Shown here: piece after piece, positions 1-6,457 of the stretch
How positions within the stretch are numbered: position 1 is the stretch's first letter
Layout of the letters: each line of letters opens with the position of its first letter
Assembly: GCA_964409635.1 (NCBI GenBank)
Contig: CAYPEL010000144.1
Span: forward strand, 1 to 6,703
Direction of reading: 5' to 3'
DNA: 6,703 nt
Source: CAYPEL01 sp964409635
GTDB taxonomy: Bacteria > Pseudomonadota > Gammaproteobacteria > DSM-19610
Made by a program: the position numbers and the translations under genes
Notes under the pieces: generated by a model
What the model saw: the letters and a program-made list of their open reading frames with translations, nothing else
The model's database searches: none
What the model was told of the DNA's origin: nothing

Positions 1-2
1 AT

Positions 3-41
3 AACAACGTTCAAAGGCTGAAAATGCTGGCCCAAGCATAG
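3..41 (+). CDS. Possible 3' end of an upstream gene (partial)
   Basis: Reading from the left edge, this frame stays open for 12 codons and ends at a TAG at 39-41, giving NNVQRLKMLAQA. The other two forward frames meet stops almost at once. The composition suits the C-terminal helix of a soluble protein, and a co-directional gene starts 37 bases later, so a preceding operon gene, perhaps another glycosyltransferase, is plausible. Twelve codons cannot identify a family and a chance open frame is not excluded. Confidence 0.35.
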   Translation, partial: NNVQRLKMLAQA

Positions 42-43
42 CG
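27..43 (+). promoter_or_regulatory. Weak candidate sigma-54 (-24/-12) promoter
   Basis: CTGG at 27-30 and GC at 41-42 place GG and GC exactly ten bases apart, with partial agreement to the -24 box (CTGGCCCA against YTGGCACG) and -12 box (TAGC against TTGC). Transcription would start near 54, leaving a leader of about 25 bases before the GT4 ATG at 79. The match is imperfect, it overlaps the possible end of an upstream gene, and no activator site can be assessed because the window begins here. Confidence 0.2.
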
Positions 44-78
44 TAAACTGTGGTTTTATTTATTCGTTTTCAATCAAG

Positions 79-1305
79 ATGAAAATCGCTTATGTAATGT
101 CCAGGTTTCCCAAGCACACGGAAACCTTCATACTGTATGAGATGCTTGCAATTGAAGAGCAGGGTGTACCTGTCGACGTCTATCCGATGTTAAAGCAGCG
201 CGACGCTGTCGTGCATCAGGAGGCGCTCGCCCTTGTCAAGCGTGCGCGCTACATGCCGTTTATTTCGTTACCGATAATTTCCAGCAATATCGCAGCTATA
301 AGGCGTAATGCAACATTGTACTTTGGTACCTTGTTTGAAGTGCTGCGCGGGGCCTTTGGGAATACCTATTTTCTGATTGGGGCTATCAGCGCGTTTCCCA
401 AGGCGGTCCACTTTTCAAAAATGATGGCCGAGGAACAGGTTACTCACGTTCATGCACATTTCTCGAACCACCCGGCGGTTACCGCCCTTATAGTTCACAG
501 ACTAACAGGTATACCGTTTAGCTTTACCGCGCACGGGCATGATATACACAAAGACAGGACGATGTTGCGGGAAAAGATAGCGGCGGCTGCCTTTGCTGTA
601 ACAGTATCAGTCTATAACAAGTCAATCATGGCGAAGGAGTGCTCGCCGGAGGATGACAGTAAAATCCATGTCCTCCACTGCGGTGTAGATACCCGTCTTT
701 TCAAAGTACCAGTAAAACCCGATCAGGAGGCGGTAATTAACATCATATGCGTTGCTTCTCTGCTGGAGGTAAAGGGGCACACTTATTTGATACAGGCATG
801 TAAACTACTACGGGGCAGGGGAAAAAATTTCTCCTGCCACTTGGTAGGAGAGGGAAAATATCGCGCCCGGATAGAAAAGGAAATAAAGCAGTCCGGGCTT
901 GACGACCACATCAAGCTTCATGGTGCATGCACACAGTCACATGTTCGTGAGTTACTTATGATATCTGATATATTTGTACTGGCGAGCATACCTACCCGCC
1001 AGGGCGATCGTGAAGGCATACCGGTCTCATTAATGGAAGGTATGGCGGTTGGCCTCCCTGTTGTCGCCAGCAATATTTCCGGCATTCCGGAACTGGTGGA
1101 AAACGGGTTATGCGGATTTCTCACTCCGCCCAGAGATGTTAATGCCCTGGCGAAAAGCATCGGCGTCTTGATTGAGGAAAGCTCACTTAGAAGGAAAATG
1201 GGAGCAGCAGCCCGGGAGGTAATCCTCAGAGATTTTAATCTCGAGTCCAATGCAAGGCAGTTAATACATATGTTTCAGGCAGCATGCACCGGCAATTCCC
1301 GCTAA
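79..1305 (+). CDS. Glycosyltransferase family 4 (WcaL/AmsK-like)
   Basis: This 408-residue cytoplasmic or membrane-associated enzyme should transfer a sugar from a nucleotide-sugar donor to a lipid-linked polysaccharide intermediate with retention of configuration. The N-terminal Rossmann domain opens with SRFPKHTETFI (residues 8-18), the signature of the colanic-acid WcaL/AmsK type. HVHAHFSNHP (123-132) and SFTAHGHDIH (148-157) follow. The C-terminal donor-binding domain has HCGVD (200-204), ASLLEVKGH (226-234), LVGEG (255-259), and EGIPVSLME with the E-x7-E pair E312/E320, then GLPVVAS (325-331). Length and motif order are complete for GT-B GT4 enzymes. The ATG at 79 lies directly before the first beta strand (MKIAYVMSRF), although no strong Shine-Dalgarno sequence precedes it. 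The deacetylase gene follows closely on the same strand, so both probably form one transcript. Donor and acceptor cannot be read from the sequence. Confidence 0.93.
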   Translation: MKIAYVMSRFPKHTETFILYEMLAIEEQGVPVDVYPMLKQRDAVVHQEALALVKRARYMPFISLPIISSNIAAIRRNATLYFGTLFEVLRGAFGNTYFLIGAISAFPKAVHFSKMMAEEQVTHVHAHFSNHPAVTALIVHRLTGIPFSFTAHGHDIHKDRTMLREKIAAAAFAVTVSVYNKSIMAKECSPEDDSKIHVLHCGVDTRLFKVPVKPDQEAVINIICVASLLEVKGHTYLIQACKLLRGRGKNFSCHLVGEGKYRARIEKEIKQSGLDDHIKLHGACTQSHVRELLMISDIFVLASIPTRQGDREGIPVSLMEGMAVGLPVVASNISGIPELVENGLCGFLTPPRDVNALAKSIGVLIEESSLRRKMGAAAREVILRDFNLESNARQLIHMFQAACTGNSR

Positions 1306-1319
1306 ATGGGTTTATGCAC

Positions 1320-2285
1320 ATGAAAACAGATAGCAGACTACGCGTACTTACCTACCACAGGATCGCCAGGCCGGAGCTTGTTTACCCTTTGGACCCGCGT
1401 CTCGTTAGCGCTACCCCAGAGATGTTTGCCCGGCATATGAAGTGGCTTGTAAAACACTATCACGTAATCGATATGCCATCTGCTGTTGAGGCATTTATTT
1501 CCGGGGCTCCTCTTCCACAACGAGCAGTACTGATTACCTTTGATGATGCCTACCCTGACTTTCTTGAGCATGCTTGGCCGGTATTACGTACATTACAATT
1601 ACCAGTCACCCTTTTTGTGCCTACCGCGTTTCCAGACCAGCAGGAGCCCGGATTCTGGTGGGACCGTTTGTATGCGACTACGCTCGCTTCAACAGAACCG
1701 GAAATAACAGACATGCAACTCGGGCGGCTGCCGCTTCATACGCGACAGGATCGCGAGTGCAGTGCGCGGATCATGCAGAACCATGTAAAATCATTGCAAC
1801 ACACCGAGGCCATGACGTGGGTCGATGATGTTTGCCGACGGCTTGCAAGTCAGGAAATTGTGACACCCGCTACTTTGGGCTGGGATGAGCTCAAGTTACT
1901 CTCTGAGGAAGGCGTCACGATTGGCTCACACAGTCGTACGCACCCATTGATGACGCGTATAAGCGATGAACAGGTGCGCGAGGAAATTTCAGGTTCGCAG
2001 CAGGAAATAGAGAATAAGCTGGGAAAGAAACTTCCGATTATTTGTTACCCGGCTGGCGCATATAACGAGACAACCTGCAGTATTGCCAAAGATGCAGGCA
2101 TCGTGCTTGGGTTCAGTACCAGGTTGGGCCACAACCATGTTGGTTCCTGCGACCCCCTATGTCTGCGGCGTATCAGTATGACGCAGCGTACAACGCCTCT
2201 GATCCTGCGCGGCCGCCTGTCCCGAATAGGCATCTACGCGGATATCTTGCGCCATACCGTGAAGCAAAAACTAAGAAGCCTTTAA
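1320..2285 (+). CDS. Polysaccharide deacetylase family protein (NodB homology/CE4), no signal peptide
   Basis: This is a predicted metal-dependent deacetylase acting on N- or O-acetyl groups of a polysaccharide or its lipid-linked precursor. From the ATG at 1320 it has 321 residues. The N-terminal strand LRVLTYHRI is typical of the family. Motif 1 is TFDDAY (73-78), with D75 as expected catalytic base and D76 as metal ligand; the usual glycine after DD is alanine. Motif 2 is HSRTH (204-208), supplying two metal-binding histidines. Motif 3 is YPAGAYN (243-249). There is no signal peptide or membrane segment, so cytosolic action is likely. In-frame ATGs at 1284 (overlapping the GT4 gene by 22 bases) and 1314 are alternatives. 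I prefer 1320 because homologues usually begin about ten residues before LTYHR, but none of the three has a convincing ribosome binding site. It converges with the lyase gene across 66 bases. The substrate is unknown. Confidence 0.88.
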   Translation: MKTDSRLRVLTYHRIARPELVYPLDPRLVSATPEMFARHMKWLVKHYHVIDMPSAVEAFISGAPLPQRAVLITFDDAYPDFLEHAWPVLRTLQLPVTLFVPTAFPDQQEPGFWWDRLYATTLASTEPEITDMQLGRLPLHTRQDRECSARIMQNHVKSLQHTEAMTWVDDVCRRLASQEIVTPATLGWDELKLLSEEGVTIGSHSRTHPLMTRISDEQVREEISGSQQEIENKLGKKLPIICYPAGAYNETTCSIAKDAGIVLGFSTRLGHNHVGSCDPLCLRRISMTQRTTPLILRGRLSRIGIYADILRHTVKQKLRSL

Positions 2286-2322
2286 AGGCACGTATAAAAT
2301 TGGTTCTTCGCCTGGCTTGTAA

Positions 2323-2340
2323 GGTCGATTTCGTTCGACC
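2323..2340. other. Small stem-loop between convergent genes
   Basis: GGTCGA and TCGACC form a perfect 6-bp stem around a 6-base loop in the 66-base spacer between the deacetylase and lyase stop codons. Neither side is followed by a T tract, so a classical intrinsic terminator is not supported. It could help transcript ending from both directions or be chance. A 12-base palindrome, GCCTTTAAAGGC, also spans the deacetylase stop codon at 2278-2289. Confidence 0.25.
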
Positions 2341-2351
2341 GGCAACCTGGA

Positions 2352-3464
2352 TCATCTGACATCAGACGGTGGCATGGGAGGACCGACCGTATCATCAATC
2401 GAATGCGTCCAGTCAGTCCAGCCTACCATCTTGCCCGGGCTGACCGGCGATACCTCTGGAAAATTCATTCCGTAGCGCTTGTTGATAATCCATACCTGCC
2501 ATCTGTCGTCTCCCTCGGCCGGGTAGTTCTTGCCATCTTCAAAGGTCGTATTGTAGAGCCACTCTACCGCCCTGAGAATCGCTCGGTCCTCCCACTCAAA
2601 AGCCGGGAAACCGGCCCGGTGCAGCATCTCCGCCGCCGTAACTGCACCTTGAAGACCTTCCCACTGGTAGCCGGTCTTACAGGGCGGCCACGCAAAGGAA
2701 CCACAGCGCCGCGCATCATCGGGCAACACGCCATCTATGTTACGACCGTTCCTGGTGCTCCCCCTGGGATTGATTCCAACAGGTCTGGCCTCATCCATCT
2801 GCCAGGACAACGCGCCGTATTTAAATCCCGCATAAGAAGATCGGTCTCCCAGCCAGCCCTTGAAAACCTGCGCCGCACGCTCAAGATCATTCCGGTCACC
2901 CAAGTAAAGGTCCATGGCTATCCGGCTGGCTGAACCATGAGTTCCCCAGTTGTTCGGACGCCGCTCCTGAAGTTCCACAATACTACCGAGCCCTCTCTCA
3001 GTGTCGGCATATCGCGCAGCACTCAACCAGGGCCTGAATACCTGCTGGTCAAATACATGATCATAGGACTGAAGGTCAATCAAATCTGCCGCGATCGCAT
3101 AACTGCCCAACGCGCGCAAGGCCCCCAGTGCAATCCAATCCAGACTCCGGGAAACAGGATGGTTCTCTACCAGCCGCTGAAGAGTACTACGAACCTCGGC
3201 AGCAAAGCGCGGATCCCCGGTGCGCGCATAAACCAGCGCCTTTGCCATCGTGTATACATCAGTTTTATCGTTCTGGTTCCTCAAATCAGGGTTTCCGGTA
3301 CTGTTCCGGCCTGCTGTGTATAAATTTTCCCAGGCATCACCACTAATCGGCAGACGATCAAGCTCAGCCTTGGTGATCCATATCGCAGGACCGGCCTGCA
3401 CATGAGCCATCATGCCCGAAATTAATAACAGGGCCTCGGCTATTCTAAAAATATTTTTCATCAT
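2352..3464 (-). CDS. Secreted alginate lyase-family protein (alpha/alpha-toroid polysaccharide lyase)
   Basis: This 370-residue protein is predicted to cleave an acidic or related polysaccharide by beta-elimination outside the cytoplasm. A Sec signal peptide is visible: MMKNIF, a hydrophobic stretch at residues 9-20, then a likely cut after HVQA (residue 24). The mature part reads as one complete helical lyase-like domain. DVYTMAKALVYARTGD (69-84) and a helical stretch at 107-131 precede RPNNWGTH (169-176), which resembles the Asn-plus-His active-site region of alginate-lyase-like enzymes. SYAGFKYGALSWQMD (210-224) holds tyrosines that could act as acid, and LPDDARRCGSFAWPP (247-261) and TGYQWEGLQGA (264-274) are further conserved blocks I associate with this family. 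The C-terminus, with MVGWTDWTH (346-354), looks native. Two adjacent ATGs (3464 and 3461) are possible starts and no clear ribosome site precedes them. The gene follows GT2 on the same strand after 245 bases, so it may have its own promoter. The substrate is presumably the local polymer, but this is inferred from context. Confidence 0.82.
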   Translation of the reverse strand: MMKNIFRIAEALLLISGMMAHVQAGPAIWITKAELDRLPISGDAWENLYTAGRNSTGNPDLRNQNDKTDVYTMAKALVYARTGDPRFAAEVRSTLQRLVENHPVSRSLDWIALGALRALGSYAIAADLIDLQSYDHVFDQQVFRPWLSAARYADTERGLGSIVELQERRPNNWGTHGSASRIAMDLYLGDRNDLERAAQVFKGWLGDRSSYAGFKYGALSWQMDEARPVGINPRGSTRNGRNIDGVLPDDARRCGSFAWPPCKTGYQWEGLQGAVTAAEMLHRAGFPAFEWEDRAILRAVEWLYNTTFEDGKNYPAEGDDRWQVWIINKRYGMNFPEVSPVSPGKMVGWTDWTHSIDDTVGPPMPPSDVR

Positions 3465-3709
3465 AAAATTGTTAATGGGTCAAATCAGGCCGACAATTCA
3501 ATTCAGATATATTCATTTCGCTATCTTGCGACGAGGGGCACTACATTTGGATTATGCATCCACTCCGATGACCTGGATTACTGTGACGATTCCAAACTGA
3601 AGTTGTACGGCTCGCTGACTCGAGCAGGGTTTCAATTAATCGCACAAGTTCGGTCTTTGGATCTCGGTAGTCAAACTTGTTGCTTTTATATCGGAAAGGT
3701 ATATTGCCA
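3465..3709. other. Intergenic region with an uncertain open frame
   Basis: This spacer between the GT2 stop and the lyase start has no recognised gene. On the minus strand a frame from a GTG at 3738 (inside the GT2 end) to a TAG at 3541 encodes 65 residues. Its middle part, including DYRDPKTELVRLIETLLES, has the look of a natural C-terminal helix, while the end does not. I do not recognise it. It could be a decayed gene tail or a chance frame. A 5-bp stem-loop, GCTCG with CGAGC around a 6-base loop, lies at 3610-3625 without a T tract. A promoter for the lyase gene is expected here, but no convincing -35/-10 pair or -24/-12 site was found. Confidence 0.35.
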
Positions 3710-4858
3710 TCACCGCTGTGGACTCCAGAGCGCAACACGTTTACCCGTGATCAAATTATACAGGGCAACCAGGGCAGCCAGGTTAGCCAGGCAAAAGAAG
3801 AAGGGCAGGTAAAAAATCTTTTGCTGTCCGATAGTCCTGTTTCTGAGTAAGAAACTGACGGCAGCCCAGGCATAGAATCCAGTCTGCAGCAGCAGCGCCA
3901 CAAGGTAAAAAGTGTGCTCATTAACCAGAAAGAAGCTGGAAACAAACAGTAGCACCAGGAAAACTGGAACCAGCCTGCGGGAGACTTTATGCGAAAACAG
4001 GGTAAGCGAGTAGAAGCCGTAGCGAAACGGGTTTAACATTTTTTTTCGCAGCATCACGCTGCGCAAGCCGCGATTTATGATTCGCACCTTGCGACCGAAT
4101 TCCTTGCCCGCATGCCCTGCAGGCGGTTCGTTTGCTCGCGCCTCGGGTTCATAAATCAGGCGGTAACCCTGCTCGACCACGCGGGTGGATATTGCAAAGT
4201 CATCAGTCACCGCCGCCGACCCAGGCGTCTGAAACAGGTTCTTGCGTATTGCATAGATTGCGCCATCAGCAGAAACAATGCTCCCGCTACGGCTTTCCAG
4301 AATCTTGAGCCACTTGTCGTATCTCCAGTACATCTGTTCCCCCTGCGTGCTGCTATCACCGACTGCGAGTTTGGCATGTACCTGATTACCGCACACCCCC
4401 CCCACACCATCGTCAGCGAAGTTTCGGACCATCATGTGCAACGCCCGGGGCTCGAACATGGTGTTGGCATCCGAGAATACCAGAATTTTCCCGGTGCATG
4501 CTTCAACCGCATCGTTTAGCGCAAATACCTTTCCTCGCCTGGGTAAATCCAGACACCTTACGCCCGCATTGGCGTAGTTACCGGCTATCTCTACCGTTTT
4601 ATCGCTTGACCCGTCAGATGCCACGATAATTTCCAGTGACCCTGGCGGATACTCCAGGGCCAGGGCATTGTCCAGCTTCGCGGCAATAGACTTTTCTTCA
4701 TTATAAGCAGTAATGATCATGCTTACTGCGGGTGTAATCGCGCGCTTGTCAACGCTGGCATTAATCACGCGACTGATAATAATCAGTATTAGGGGGAATA
4801 TCAGGTAAGGGTAGAAAACCCCGGTAACCGAGGTCCAGAAGAGTACCCAGGCAAGCAT
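3710..4858 (-). CDS. Membrane-anchored glycosyltransferase family 2
   Basis: This 382-residue processive-type GT2 enzyme should transfer a sugar from a nucleotide donor at the cytoplasmic face of the inner membrane. An N-terminal membrane segment spans about residues 3-29. The GT-A domain follows with MIITAYNEE (47-55), the nucleotide-binding IIVASDGSSDKT (77-88), FSDANT (128-133) as the DxD-equivalent metal site (DAN), and VTDDFAIS (217-224) with the probable catalytic aspartate. RKVRIINRG (256-264) sits where the Q/RxxRW-type motif is expected. Three hydrophobic segments follow at about 297-315, 317-337 and 349-369, and the short tail GKRVALWSPQR is normal for the group. The length is full. 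The ATG lies one base after the stop of the sugar-transferase remnant (TAATATG) and has no good Shine-Dalgarno sequence, so its translation was probably coupled to that of the lost gene. Two 8-base homopolymers lie inside the coding sequence. Hyaluronan or cellulose synthase-like polymerisation is possible but not shown. Confidence 0.92.
   Translation of the reverse strand: MLAWVLFWTSVTGVFYPYLIFPLILIIISRVINASVDKRAITPAVSMIITAYNEEKSIAAKLDNALALEYPPGSLEIIVASDGSSDKTVEIAGNYANAGVRCLDLPRRGKVFALNDAVEACTGKILVFSDANTMFEPRALHMMVRNFADDGVGGVCGNQVHAKLAVGDSSTQGEQMYWRYDKWLKILESRSGSIVSADGAIYAIRKNLFQTPGSAAVTDDFAISTRVVEQGYRLIYEPEARANEPPAGHAGKEFGRKVRIINRGLRSVMLRKKMLNPFRYGFYSLTLFSHKVSRRLVPVFLVLLFVSSFFLVNEHTFYLVALLLQTGFYAWAAVSFLLRNRTIGQQKIFYLPFFFCLANLAALVALYNLITGKRVALWSPQR
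4039..4046 (-). repeat. A8 tract within the GT2 gene (coding strand)
   Basis: Eight T on the plus strand give eight A in the coding strand, across the Arg-Lys-Lys-Met codons (CGA AAA AAA ATG) near residues 271-274. Runs of this kind can promote polymerase or ribosome slippage. The frame is intact as given. Confidence 0.6.
4396..4403 (-). repeat. G8 tract within the GT2 gene (coding strand)
   Basis: Eight consecutive G on the coding strand cover the Val-Gly-Gly-Val codons near residues 152-155, in the GT-A domain. Poly-G runs in surface-polysaccharide genes are known phase-variation sites in some bacteria, though usually longer than eight. The frame is open at this length. Loss or gain of one base would truncate the enzyme. 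Confidence 0.6.
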
Positions 4859-4859
4859 A

Positions 4860-5000
4860 TTAGTAGGCCCCCCCGTTGGAAATCATGCAGATGAAGGTAC
4901 CCAGAAAAATACTGAAATCCATTCCGATGGAACAATCGCAGATATATGTAAAATCAAGTCGTGCATGATCATCGAAGTCAGAGTCACTTACGATGGTAGG
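4860..5000 (-). pseudogene. C-terminal remnant of a bacterial sugar transferase (polyprenyl glycosylphosphotransferase)
   Basis: Read on the minus strand, this frame is open from just after a TAA (5001-5003) to a TAA at 4860-4862 and encodes 46 residues without a usable start codon. The segment ARLDFTYICDCSIGMDF, followed by SIFLGTF and the terminal SNGGAY, fits the C-terminus of the PF02397 family of initiating sugar-phosphate transferases, which typically runs LDLxYIxxxSLxxDLxILxxT and ends GRGAY. Such enzymes move a sugar phosphate to undecaprenyl phosphate to start repeat-unit synthesis. The catalytic core and membrane region are missing. The stop lies one base before the GT2 ATG, the close spacing expected of two intact operon genes. 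Substitutions such as cysteines at usually charged or aromatic places suggest drift after inactivation. The assignment rests on recalled family patterns, not a search. A seven-G run (4868-4874) lies in the Gly-Gly codons. Confidence 0.68.
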
Positions 5001-5037
5001 TTAAAACCAGGAGCGGGGCACAAGATTCTATCATCAT
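4984..5037 (-). pseudogene. N-terminal fragment resembling a polysaccharide deacetylase (17 codons)
   Basis: An ATG at 5037 opens a 17-codon frame, MMIESCAPLLVLTYHRK, ending at TGA (4984-4986). PLLVLTYHR matches the conserved N-terminal strand of polysaccharide deacetylases, and the intact deacetylase in this window has LRVLTYHRI at the same distance from its start. Codon choice differs between the two (for example TTA ACC TAC CAT here, CTT ACC TAC CAC there), so this would be a separate paralogue and not a recent copy. The similarity ends where the sugar-transferase remnant begins, as expected at a deletion junction near 4985-4995. It lies 25 bases after the polymerase/ligase stop, a normal operon position for a start. 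The match is short, so chance remains possible. Confidence 0.42.
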
Positions 5038-5062
5038 AAAATATGAGGTAAGCAGACCTGCG

Positions 5063-6457
5063 TTAAACGGTATTTGCAGCTGTTGGCATGTTGGGAGGTT
5101 CGTCCATATTATTTTCCGATTGTTTCAATGCAAAATAGATGGCCCCCTGGGAGAGTACAAGCGACAATAACATGAACTTATGATAAAGCCCACTGAGCGT
5201 TATCAGGAATATCATTAAGGTCAAAAATCCTATACGTTGACTAGCCGCAAGGTTAGCAAATTCAACCTCCCCCCTGGCTAAAAACATTCGCTCGGCAACG
5301 CGAAAGTTTTGCACTGCGCGAATATTCAGCGCCATAAACAGCAAAAATCCGAATATGCCCGTACCGACCAGGACTTCCAGGTAGGTATTATGGGCTCTCC
5401 TTGCTCTATCGGCATGTCCGCGAGAAAACTTACGGGAGATTTCGGATTTTTCATAAATATCGATGAAAGTCCCTGGGCCAGAACCAAGAAGGGGATTACG
5501 CGCTATGGCATCCCCACCCACGATCAGGTAGGAGTACCGCCGGTTCAGGGAATTATCTTCCCAGCTAAGCAGACTGAGTTGGCGATCCCAGAAGTTTTCT
5601 GGTGCCGTGAAAATCGTCAACCCGAAACCGCAAAAAACCAACAAAAAAAAGAAACCCAAAATCCTGGGACGCAAATATCTACGGTAATGATGAATTAGCA
5701 ACACGAAACTGATAATCATCGTAAGAAATCCGCTCCTTGAAAAGGTTGCAGTAACTGTCAGTAGCATTATGGGTATTATCAAAAACATCAAGATTTTTTC
5801 ACCTGGCGACCCTGGATAAAAAGCCCTGTGAATTGCAAATGGGAGCGTGAATAGGATCATCATGGAAAGATTATTTGGATCGAGTGCTCCCCCGGTAGAA
5901 CGGGTGAGATCACCTGAAAGGTGTATCTGGGAAAACAGCGACCAGCCAAAATAATAACCCCCAAAAGCCAGAGTCGTACTCAACCCCACACTCCAGATCA
6001 CTAAATTCGGAATGTGAGTCTTGAAAGAATCTGGGGTTAAACAAAGCATGCCGATAAAAACAAAACCATAACCGGCAACAAGTAGCAAAAGTTGTGATTT
6101 GGCTGTATCAGGATATTCGGCAAATAATGCCGACAGTATACTGGCGATAACATAGAGCCCTATTAAGGGCCAGAGATTGGATCGTGACACTGGGGGTAGT
6201 CGTTTTTCTTTGACAAAATTGAACGCAAAAACTGCAATTACGACTAAAGAAACCACCCATGGAATATTAACAGGGCCAATTTTTCGAAAAGCAGCGAATG
6301 GTATCAATAACACGATGAGATAGAACCCAATGGCCGGGTTCTTAAAAAGCCAGAACGCGGCGATCAAGGCCACCGCTGGAGCAGGCGCGAAATAATAATA
6401 GGGAGTGAACAGCAGAAACGCTGACACCATAACTGTAATTAAGGCTACGCCCTTCAT
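5063..6457 (-). CDS. O-antigen ligase/polymerase family membrane protein (Wzy_C)
   Basis: This 464-residue polytopic inner-membrane protein has about ten or more hydrophobic segments spread through residues 4-80, 96-141, 150-172, 197-210, 222-256, 266-283, 364-380 and 408-445. It belongs to the family that polymerises lipid-linked repeat units or ligates glycans to an acceptor on the periplasmic side. Characteristic blocks are GGALDPNN (189-196), TFSRSGF (238-244) with the conserved arginine R241, NPLLGSGPGTF (321-331) and AHNTYLEVLVGTGIFGF (355-371) with H356 in the large periplasmic loop. The tail after about 446 is hydrophilic. Sequence alone does not separate Wzy polymerase, WaaL-type ligase and protein O-glycosylation ligase. 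The ATG overlaps the stop of the gene upstream as ATGA (6454-6457), which indicates translational coupling. A GAGGA at 6459-6463 lies closer to the ATG than a usual ribosome site. Confidence 0.9.
   Translation of the reverse strand: MKGVALITVMVSAFLLFTPYYYFAPAPAVALIAAFWLFKNPAIGFYLIVLLIPFAAFRKIGPVNIPWVVSLVVIAVFAFNFVKEKRLPPVSRSNLWPLIGLYVIASILSALFAEYPDTAKSQLLLLVAGYGFVFIGMLCLTPDSFKTHIPNLVIWSVGLSTTLAFGGYYFGWSLFSQIHLSGDLTRSTGGALDPNNLSMMILFTLPFAIHRAFYPGSPGEKILMFLIIPIMLLTVTATFSRSGFLTMIISFVLLIHHYRRYLRPRILGFFFLLVFCGFGLTIFTAPENFWDRQLSLLSWEDNSLNRRYSYLIVGGDAIARNPLLGSGPGTFIDIYEKSEISRKFSRGHADRARRAHNTYLEVLVGTGIFGFLLFMALNIRAVQNFRVAERMFLARGEVEFANLAASQRIGFLTLMIFLITLSGLYHKFMLLSLVLSQGAIYFALKQSENNMDEPPNMPTAANTV

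Noticed and set aside
918..1250. 110-codon minus-strand frame
   Set aside because: It is antisense to the GT4 donor-binding domain and shows no features of its own.
2323..2340. Intrinsic terminator between the convergent genes
   Set aside because: The stem is only 6 bp and no T tract follows on either strand; kept only as a weak stem-loop.
2403..2933. 176-codon plus-strand frame
   Set aside because: It lies wholly antisense to the lyase gene, whose family blocks and signal peptide support the minus-strand frame; its translation has no recognisable domain.
3465..3500. TTGTCG-17 bp-AACAAT as a promoter for the lyase
   Set aside because: The -10-like box ends about three bases before the ATG, so the transcript would start inside or after the start codon.
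4112..4519. 135-codon plus-strand frame
   Set aside because: It is antisense to the GT-A domain of GT2 and has no domain features or start context.
3459..5037. Shared ATTTTATGATGA at the lyase start and the deacetylase-like fragment start
   Set aside because: A 12-base AT-rich match around two start codons is easily chance; the flanking bases do not match.
5309..5698. 129-codon plus-strand frame
   Set aside because: It is antisense to the polymerase/ligase gene, whose membrane segments and Wzy_C motifs are clear.
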